Below are positions 56,601-64,000 of a stretch of 64,000 nt of DNA, piece after piece. Position 1 is the first letter of the stretch. Every line of letters starts with the position of its first letter. Source of the stretch: Platerodrilus igneus (taxonomy: Eukaryota > Arthropoda > Insecta > Coleoptera > Lycidae); NCBI GenBank assembly GCA_036346225.1, contig JARFIW010000139.1, forward strand, positions 5,270,001-5,334,000, given 5' to 3'. The translations under genes and the position numbers were made by a program. The notes under the pieces were generated by a model. The model was not told where the DNA came from, did not search any database, and saw only the letters and a program-made list of their open reading frames with translations.

Positions 56601-57350
56601 TATATTCAACGTTACATTTTGGGTGTTACTCGGTCAATAGCTAAGAGAGAAGAGCGCCTGCATTTCATTGCAATCTCTGACTGTTGTCACAAGCTTCTTC
56701 TCCCACTTTTTCTATAGCATTCACTACATTATTTTAAATCGTACAAAGACAGTGGCATGTTATGTACAAGGTAATAAGTACTTACAAAGTACCATAACGC
56801 ATGCCCATTACTTACAGAAAGAAAAATGACTTTCCATTCGGCGATAGCAAACTAAAAAGTTGAAAATGCAAGGCATTGTCGCAACGAACTTCCAAATGTA
56901 GACTTACTTTAAAACAATTTAAAGAAATTAAAATTATTATGTTGTAATAATTATAAGTATTCAGATAAAATAAAATTAATTCCCGGGGGGTATCCGTGGT
57001 CAGATTTTGTGGAGGGTACCATATTTCGACTCAGCTATGTTAGGGGAGTCCAAATATGTATCGCACATTAATTTTGGACCTATTTGAAATTTTAATTTTC
57101 CCGACGGAATATCGCGGGGGCACGGCGTCCCCGTGGCCCGATTTCAACTGACATCAAAACTTAAGCTCAGGACACCGAGCTGAATCGATTGATGTATCAC
57201 ATTGATGTCCGACCATTAGAAAGGCCTCGGACGGACAGACAGACGGACGACAAATCGATTTCATAAACGAACGAAGTTCGTTGAAAACTTAGCTTAACAT
57301 GAAATGTTACATTAGCAGTTAACAAAATATACTAAACTCTACCCTAAATT
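53692..57350. other. 3' flank of the transporter; otherwise unassigned
   Basis: The 3' UTR should lie at the left; AATAAA at 54031-54036 is one candidate polyadenylation signal. The rest is AT-rich with no recognised element, except an unusually GC-rich block at about 56985-57290 that ends with a purine-rich GGACGGACAGACAGACGGAC string. Confidence 0.5.
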
Positions 57351-57789
57351 CCGTTCTGAATGGACCTGCACCTTGAAGAAGTTCTAGATTACTGGAATAG
57401 CTTCAGAGTTCCAGTGATCTAAAGAGCCGAACTATAGGTTTAACTAAATTAGTAGGGTCTTTAATGAGGAAGCAGACTAAGACAGGTCCTCGAAAAACGA
57501 CAGTAACTTTTTTGGTACTTAGAGTGGCAGAGACCATAGGGGTCAGTACAGCATTCTAAGACACTACTGCGATGTGGAAGGCAACAGGAAACCACCACAT
57601 TACATCCCTAGTACTCAGCGTACTTAAATTGTTATTAAAAATGATGACATCCTCTGGGGTAAAATATTCTGGAGTTGAAATAGTATCCAATTCGGATCTC
57701 TGGGAGGGGATTACTTCGGAGGATGTGATCAGAAAATTTATAAAAAGAGCCGGGGATATTCTGCAGTTGGAGCGTGGAGTGTTAGAAGT

Positions 57790-58430
57790 ATGAGGCAAGT
57801 AGGTAAACTAGAGAACTTAAAAATTGAAACAAATAGATTAGCACTAGACATAGTAGGGATCAGCGAAGTTCGGTGGCGAGAGGCGGGTGACTTTTGGAGA
57901 GGAGACCAGAGTAATTCATACAGGAGCAGAGGAAGGAAATTTGGGTGTGGGGATAGGACACTGTGTAGAAAATTACTTACAAAAGAACGAAATAGTGCTC
58001 AAGTTAGATTAGAATCTAAACCAGTAAATACAGTAATAATACAAATATACATGCCCACCTCTAGCTACAGTGATGAAGAGGTAGAAACTATCTACAAAGA
58101 TATCGAAGACATACTATGATATGTAAAAGGACATGAAAATTTAATAATTACAGGGGATTTTATTGCAGTGGTAGGTGAGGGTAGGGAAGTAGGGGTAGTA
58201 GGATTATTTGGTTTAGGCACGAGAAAAGAGAGGGGGAAAAAGGCTGGTAGAATTTTGTGACAAAAACAATTTAATTATCACAAACACATTATTTCAATAA
58301 CATGCTTGACGACTATATATGTGGAAGATGCCAGGAGATATAGGAAGATATCAAATAGATTACATTATTGTTAGACAACGGTTTAGGAATCAAGTAAAAG
58401 AAGCTATCCAGAAGCAGATGTAGACACTGA
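57790..58430 (+). pseudogene. RTE-like LINE endonuclease, broken
   Basis: VGKLENLKIETNRLALDIVG and ISEVRWREAGDFW match the start of AP-endonuclease-like domains (catalytic Glu in SEVRW). Next comes QIYMPTSSYSDEEVETIYKD, then after a stop LIITGDFIAVVGEG, where GDFN is usual and Asn is replaced by Ile. The end YQIDYIIVRQRF (58349-58385) is the conserved D-Y-I box. Frame changes occur near 57790 and 58120. Confidence 0.8.
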
Positions 58431-58490
58431 CCAAATCGTAATTATGAAGGCCGCACTTAAATTTAAAAATTTGAAAAAAGAAACGGAAAA

Positions 58491-60561
58491 ATGCACTTTG
58501 ACTTTGAGAAACTAAAAGATAAAGATATTCACAAAGGATTTGAAAAAGAGTCACATGAATTACTGGAAGATATCGGGAAAATTTGTGATACTAAGGAAGT
58601 AGAAACTGAATGGAGTAGCATTAAATCCAGGTTAGATATGGCGGTCAGAAATATTCTGGGGTATACACAAAAAGAAAATAAGAAACCATGGATAACAAAA
58701 AATATACTGAATTTAATAGAAGAAAGACGAAAATACAAAAATAGATCAGACGAAACAGGAAAACCGAGATACAAAGCCGTAAAATGGGAACTTATTCGCA
58801 AATGCAGGAAAGCTAAAGTACAATGGATTGATGAAAAGTGCAAAGAAGTACAAACTAAGATCAAAATAGGAAAGACAGATGAAGCATACAAACTAATTAG
58901 AATGAATTTTAGGGATATAAAACCGTATAGCAAAAATATAAAGGCCACGGGAGGAAACATTATAGAGAATGTCGAGAAAGTGAGTAGATGGCAAGAATAT
59001 ATTGGGAATTTATATGCAGGAGAGGAACTAACTGCATCAGAACAGGAATCAAACATTGAAAATGATGACCTGGGATATCCTATACTTAGAGATGAGTTTG
59101 AATTAGCATTAAAGGGACTGAAAAATGGTAAGGCGCCTGGCACAGATAAGGTGCAAGCAGAAACTTTAAAAGCCATTGGACAAGTAGTAACAGAAAGTCT
59201 CTTCCAACTTGTAAGCTATATGTATGGGACAGGCGAGGTACCCAAAGATTTCAAACGTAACATCATAGCAACTATACCAAAAAAGAAAGGCACGGATAGA
59301 TGTGAAAACTTTCGTACAATAAGTTTGACAGCACACATGTCAAAAATATTAACTACAATTGTACAAACACGAATGGAAAAACCAGCTGAGGAAATGCTAG
59401 GAGAAGATTAATTTGGGTTTAGGCAAAACAGGGGAACACGGAAGACTATTTTAGCTCTGAGAGTGATAATAAAGAAAACAATAGTAAAAGGGGAAAGCGT
59501 GTATATAGGGTTTATAGATTTGGACACTGTACAGTGGAAAAAAATGTTTGAAATACTCAAAAAATTGAAATGAGTTAAAGGGATAGACGAATAGTACATA
59601 GCTTACACAAAGAGCAAACAGCAGTAGTAGAATTAGAGCAGGAACGCAGAGAAGTACACATTAAGAAAGGAGTGAGAAAGGGATGTGCCATATCCCCAAT
59701 AATTTTTAACTTGTACATTGACGAAGCAATGTCAAATGCAGGAAGACATTTGGAATTACCATGCAGGGACAAAACATTGATATGTTTAGATTTGCAGATG
59801 ATATAGCGGTATTAGTATCTAGCAAGGAAGAATTAGAAGTTGCTTTTAATGAAATGGAAACGGTTCTAACAGAGAGATACGGTATGAAAATTAACAAAAC
59901 TAAAACTAAAGTACTAGTATGCAATGGAGGGGAAAATAAATCAAAAACAAGAATACAAATATGTAACACGAACTTACAAGAGGTTAAGGATTCCTGCTGC
60001 CTAGGAAGCCAAATAACACAAGATGGAAAAAGCACAAAAGATATAAAACAACGATTAGCACAAGGTCGTGCTACATTTAACAAGAAAAATCAACTACTGT
60101 GTTTAAAGACAACAAACGTAGAAACAGGGAAAAGACTGCTTAAAACATATGTGTGGAGCACAGCACTGTACGGCTGTGAAGCCTGGACAGTAGGAGAAGC
60201 GGACATCAAAAAGGTAGAAGCCTTTGAAATGTGGTGCTACAAACGTATGATGAAGATATCATGGACAGACAAAGTTACGAACGAAGAGATACCAAAAATG
60301 GTAGAGGAAGAAAGAAATATGTGGAGAACTGTAAAAAATAGGAGAGATAGGATGATAGGCCACATAGTATGGCATGAAGTAATAGTGAGGAATATATTAG
60401 AAGCAGAGATAGGAAAAAAGAGAAGTGGACGTAGACCTAGGTTAGACTACTGCACACAGATAGTAAAAGATGTAGGCTGTAGGATTTTCAGGGAGATGTG
60501 TAGGCTAGCTCAGAATAGAAATCAATGGAGGTATGCATCCAACCAGTCCCAAGATGGATAA
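58491..60561 (+). pseudogene. RTE-like LINE reverse transcriptase, broken
   Basis: A 306-codon open frame (58491-59411) covers the linker and fingers: LKNGKAPGTDKVQAETLKAI, FKRNIIATIPKKKGTDRCEN and FRTISLTAHMSKILTTIVQT. Between 59411 and 59761 the frame breaks, and motif A (FIDLDTVQW) lacks the usual AFD residues. A 266-codon frame (59761-60561) restarts with RFADDIAVLVSSKEELEVAF (catalytic FADD) and ends with TALYGCEAWTVGEADIKKVE, AFEMWCYKRMMKISWTDKVT and GRRPRLDYCTQIVKDVGCRI, a C-terminal domain common in invertebrate endonuclease-reverse transcriptases. Clade assignment (RTE versus relatives) is tentative. Confidence 0.88.
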
Positions 60562-61055
60562 ATTAATGACGAAGAAAGTAACTGTACTTAAACATGATGA
60601 TTACTATAAGCAACTACAAGTATTGCTTCGGCAATATTCTCGACTGATGTTAATTGTGTGAAAGGATTTACTGGAAAACTATTAATTTGACAAATGTCTA
60701 AGTGTTGGGGGATCTTGGCAGTCACGGGCTGCTTAACCCCCTTCACTGAATCTCGATGAAATAAGGCATATAATTAAAAAACAATAGACGGGGAACTGAG
60801 CTGTATACAGGCTGTGTGAGAATTTCAGGGAACTGAGCAGGCTAGCTCAGAATATAAATAAGTGCAAGTACGTGTCCAACCAGTTTTAAGACGAAAAACC
60901 TAATGACAAGAAAATAAGCGCAGATAAATCTGATGATTATTATAAACAACTACAGGTGTTGGTTGTGAAATATCTGCAACTAATGTTGACTGTGCAAAAA
61001 GATATATTGAAAAAAATATTAAATCGGTAAATATTCAAGTGCTGGAGGAACTTTC
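60490..61055 (+). repeat. tandem duplication of the LINE 3' end and flank
   Basis: 60490-60715 and 60815-61055 are diverged direct copies. Both have CTAGCTCAGAATA, CCAACCAGT, TAATGAC, GATGATTA followed by AACTACA, then TTGTG or TGTGC and GTGTTGG or GTGCTGG. The period is about 340 bp. Confidence 0.7.
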
Positions 61056-61056
61056 T

Positions 61057-61320
61057 GTGCTTCAGATGTATGAGGATGATAGCATGAACAGACAAAGTTA
61101 ATAGCAAATAGGATATAAAAATAGTAGGGAAACGAGGATATCTGTGGAAAAAAAAAAGAGAAATAGAAGGGCAGAATACGTTCTAAGGCATTTTTGGGGA
61201 ATAGTATGAGATATATAACAAGCAGAGATAGGAAAAAGAAGGTAGATGTAGACCTAGATCAGATAAGAATAGATGCAGACTGTGCAAATTTCAGGGAAAT
61301 GTGTAGGTTAGTTCAAGTAG
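61057..61320 (+). mobile_element. deleted RTE-like LINE fragment, same deletion as copy A
   Basis: Matches 47300-47578 along its length, from TGTGCTTCAGATGTATGAGG through GGCATTTTTGGGGAATAGTA to TTTCAGGGAAATNTGTAGGT. The RT core present in copy B is absent at the same place. Confidence 0.8.
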
Positions 61321-61764
61321 AATGTTGACAGGCGTTTCAGAACAGTTTTGCGCATTGCATCCATATCTAACCTAGGTAAGCGTTTTCTTCGACTAACCAT
61401 TTTAGCCTATCTAGAATTTCCCGAACAATCTAACTCTGTTTGTATTTTTAAAATCGGAATATCCCTTACAAAGTTACACCCTGTTAAAGCCCTGTAACCC
61501 GAGTTGCTCATTGCATTCATTTCTAACCATTTTAGCCTGATCTAAAATTTTTGGACAATCTAACCCTGTGTTTAAATCAAACCACCTATTACCGAGTTAC
61601 ATCCCTGATTTTAGGAAGTTGTCCAAACCGTTTTAGGGTATGACATATAAGTTTGGTCTAGATTTTTCTCAGGAACCCAAATCTTTAGGAATTATTAATT
61701 CGAAGCAACCTTCGGGAGAATTGTACCCTCATACATAATATCAAACTTATTAAAATTTGTATAA
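61321..61764. other. unassigned spacer
   Basis: Contains two diverged repeats of a motif around GCATTCATTTCTAACC / GCATCCATATCTAACC with CCATTTTAGCCT (61355-61420 and 61500-61560). Nothing else recognised. Confidence 0.4.
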
Positions 61765-62424
61765 TAGTATATTACATTACTAGCGTGGAAAGTGACCCAT
61801 TTCACACGAGTGGAAGAGTATTGTCGCACGAGGCGTCAGCCGAGTGCGACTATTCCACGAGTGTGAAATGTCACATTCCACGCGAGTAATGTACACTATT
61901 TTTCCGACGACCACCACTAAAAACTTTTACAAAATAGTTATTTTTATGCTTATTTGCAATAAATGTGTACGCAATAATGCAAGACAGACAGACACCTATA
62001 AAATTTATTTGACATTTTGATGTTGAAAATAGGAACACCTACTTTGTTTTTATAAAATCCGCGAATCTGTTGCTTTTAGCGTATGCATTCTCAATTTTTA
62101 TTGAAGAAATCATTTCAATTACAAACTAATATGAGTAATTACATCTTTAAGTAAAACGGAAACTGTCAGTATCGATTTAACTATGGGTATTTTAAACTGT
62201 TATTAGTCAAAACGAAACGAATGAATGCAAAAAGGTAGAAACCAGTAGTCGTTTGGGTTGCCTAGGTAACTAGCATACTAACATCAGTCATATCACTCTA
62301 GAGTTGAAAAGTATTTCAACACTAGAGTGATATGTACTTTTGCACTCTAGAGTGATATACTTTACTTTCTACATAAATAAGTAGTGTGTAATCTGTTCTT
62401 TTCACAAGTGGTCGTCGGTAAAAG
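61765..62424 (-). mobile_element. hairpin element E2, non-autonomous relative of E1
   Basis: Left: near-palindrome 61765-61898, opening TAGTATATTACATTACTAGC and closing with GTACACTATT. Just inside, TTTTTCCGACGACCACCACT is the inverted partner of AGTGGTCGTCGGTAAAAG at the right end (62406-62424). Toward the right, GGTTGCCTAGGTAACT (about 62257-62272) parallels GGTTGCTTAGCAACT of E1, and triple copies of an ACTCTAGAGTGATAT-like palindrome lie at 62295-62355. About 660 bp, no ORF. Orientation is set to match E1. Confidence 0.75.
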
Positions 62425-63214
62425 TATTATTAACCTTATCCATGGGCTTAAATGGTGCATCGTCAATAACAAATCCACAAAACAATCAAGATTTAGCACC
62501 AAATTTTGTTGGAACTATTTATGGAATAATTAATTGTTTTGGTAGAACGAGTAGTTTCTTTACTCCAATGCTCACTGGATATCTCACTTCTGAACACGTA
62601 AGTTGACTTAATAACATTATCAAATGCTTTAATTGTAATATGAGGTATAAATATTATATAATCTGAAATCTACCAATATTATAGGAACATGTTTAAAAAT
62701 TTATGATACATTTGTTAGGTCTTCCTTCTCCTCATGTAAATCACTTAATTTAATACTGTATTATAGATGGACTAAATTCCACCAGAAGGAAAGAAAGTCT
62801 AATGCTGCTTGTAGGGTGTGTCTTATTATACCTATCAAAGCACGGGAGTGGGTTCCAAAGAAAACTTTATTATATATTGTTCTTACTTTCGTAGGAAAGA
62901 GTTGTTTCTTGTCTTTGTTATGAGGCAGCATTGCATAATTAGATAAGTAAAACATAATTGTTAGATTCAACACATTAATCAAACTAGAACACCTGTATTG
63001 GCAAATCGAGACAAAACAGTAAGGTTAAAACTAAAACAATTGTTCCGTATCGAACCTATAAACGTACTTCTGACACCAATAACAAACTCGCTCTTATGGG
63101 GAAAACAATAATAAACACTTCTAATTAATCATACAGTATTCTCTATAAACACACAAGAATAGATTCAGTAAATGCTAAATTAAACTATTTATGTTTAGCA
63201 AATCCAAAGTGTAC
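62423..63214 (+). pseudogene. duplicate of exon 6 (3' part) and its downstream intron
   Basis: Matches 49499-50305 with high identity. It starts inside exon 6 (VLLTLSMGLNGASSITN), keeps the frame and the GTAAGT donor at about 62600, and continues through about 610 bp of intron 6. Substitutions include Ala to Val in NFVGT, and Ser to Arg in GRTS. The 5' part of the exon and its acceptor are absent, and the segment starts right at the end of hairpin element E2. It lies 9 kb beyond the gene's stop codon, so it is most likely a pseudogene fragment. Confidence 0.92.
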
Positions 63215-64000
63215 TGTAATGTATTTTTTTACTCAATTACACTTTTCTTATTAATCTAATATAATATCTCAATAAAATAAAAATATAATTTATAAATATC
63301 TGATCACTCAAAATAATTCATAAAATATATAATGGGATATGTGCTCCTTCGCTTTAGAGGTCTTAGTTCCTATAATAACAATCGTCAGTCTGTCATTTCG
63401 TGTCACTTTTCTATCAGCGTTTGAACAGGTAAGCTGCTATCCGCAGCATAGAAAGATCAAAAATGGTATCCAGGCGCATGGCCTGCAATGCAGTTAGTAA
63501 AAAGTTTAATTAATTTAACCTTCGTGTTTGAATGTGGTTCCTGGCAGCTGTTGGGTGTTGGTTTTATTTTGTATTCCACCTTTAACAGCTCAGTTGATTC
63601 CCGTAGGCCAAAGAAATAGAAGTCCCCCCCATCATTAAAACAGTTGGTATAATTAATTAGATAAATTTTATTAATGCTTTTCTCGTAGTGCAATATCATC
63701 AATACCATAAATACTGCTGAAATGAAAATTTAGTTGAGATTTAAAATACAAGAAAATAATAGGACGTACTTAATGGAAATTTGGTTTAGTTAGATAATAT
63801 TTTGTTCAGAAGATCTTTTATAATTCCAGCGTTAAATTCATTTGTAATGGTATGTTTCCTGAAGCGTGCATCGCAGATGTATATGGAGTAGTCCACATCT
63901 GGTGTCATATGGTTATAGTCTAGAAGTTTAAATTTTTTTGATTGCACTGTACTTCGACACGTTAGTGACATTTAATCTTTAATTCTAGTTATTTTTATTT
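63215..64000. other. nothing recognised
   Basis: AT-rich DNA to the window end, with no convincing ORF, RNA gene or repeat. Confidence 0.5.

Larger units (their letters stand above)
57351..60590 (+). mobile_element. RTE-like LINE copy B, near full length
   Basis: About 3.2 kb, the size expected for an RTE-type element. Order: 5' UTR (57351-57780), APE-type endonuclease (57790-58430), linker and reverse transcriptase (58491-60561), short 3' end. Copy A starts at the equivalent base, suggesting this is the true 5' end. It is the best copy of four in the window but has several frame breaks. Confidence 0.85.

Noticed and set aside
58529..59176. 215-codon minus-strand ORF
   Set aside because: It is the antisense shadow of the LINE reverse transcriptase frame at 58491-59411.

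Overview
This is nuclear DNA of an animal, most likely an insect. It is AT-rich, split genes use GT-AG introns, and most of it is decayed transposable elements of the kinds usual in insects (mariner, pogo-like, jockey-like and RTE-like LINEs, gypsy LTR elements, tRNA-derived SINEs). The order cannot be fixed from the sequence; two 50-51 nt introns would suit a beetle but prove nothing.

The only convincing host gene is a plus-strand SLC17/MFS-type anion transporter (sialin / inorganic phosphate cotransporter-like). Seven coding exons run from 12800 to 53691 and join in frame to 507 residues when counted from the ATG at 12838. The frame is open upstream of that ATG to an acceptor site, so a further 5' exon is likely but was not found. 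The first introns are tiny (50 and 51 nt); the last four are about 11.0, 7.0, 17.5 and 3.8 kb and are filled with transposons.

Layout. 1-3310: SINE, internally deleted mariner carrying a SINE, broken pogo-like transposase. 3311-12799: mostly unassigned, with a tandem duplication at 6880-7640. 12800-13418: exons 1-3. Intron 3: a 5S rRNA sequence split by a jockey-like LINE that itself carries a SINE, a foldback element, a pogo N-terminus, two RTE-like LINE pieces and a hairpin. 24404-24709: exon 4. Intron 4: a rearranged gypsy-like element with 177-bp LTRs, minisatellite repeats and a LINE. 31696-31975: exon 5. Intron 5: a tyrosine-recombinase element with a hairpin end, two gypsy elements with a solo LTR nested in one, and an RTE-like LINE. 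49432-49673: exon 6. Intron 6: a DDE transposon carrying two SINEs in one target. 53476-53691: exon 7. 57351-61320: near-full-length RTE-like LINE with duplicated and deleted 3' copies. 61765-63214: a small hairpin element directly abutting a duplicate of exon 6 and its downstream intron.

The most unusual system is a family of elements seen three times (32051-33822, 61765-62424, 23771-23887). Each has a 110-135 bp near-palindromic end opening with the same motif. In two copies a short inverted repeat just inside the hairpin matches the far end of its own copy, and these repeats differ between copies in a co-varying way. One copy carries a decayed, intron-containing tyrosine recombinase gene, suggesting the enzyme that moves the family. 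Other clear observations are nested insertions whose removal restores the host reading frame, and a 5S rRNA sequence broken by LINE-containing DNA.
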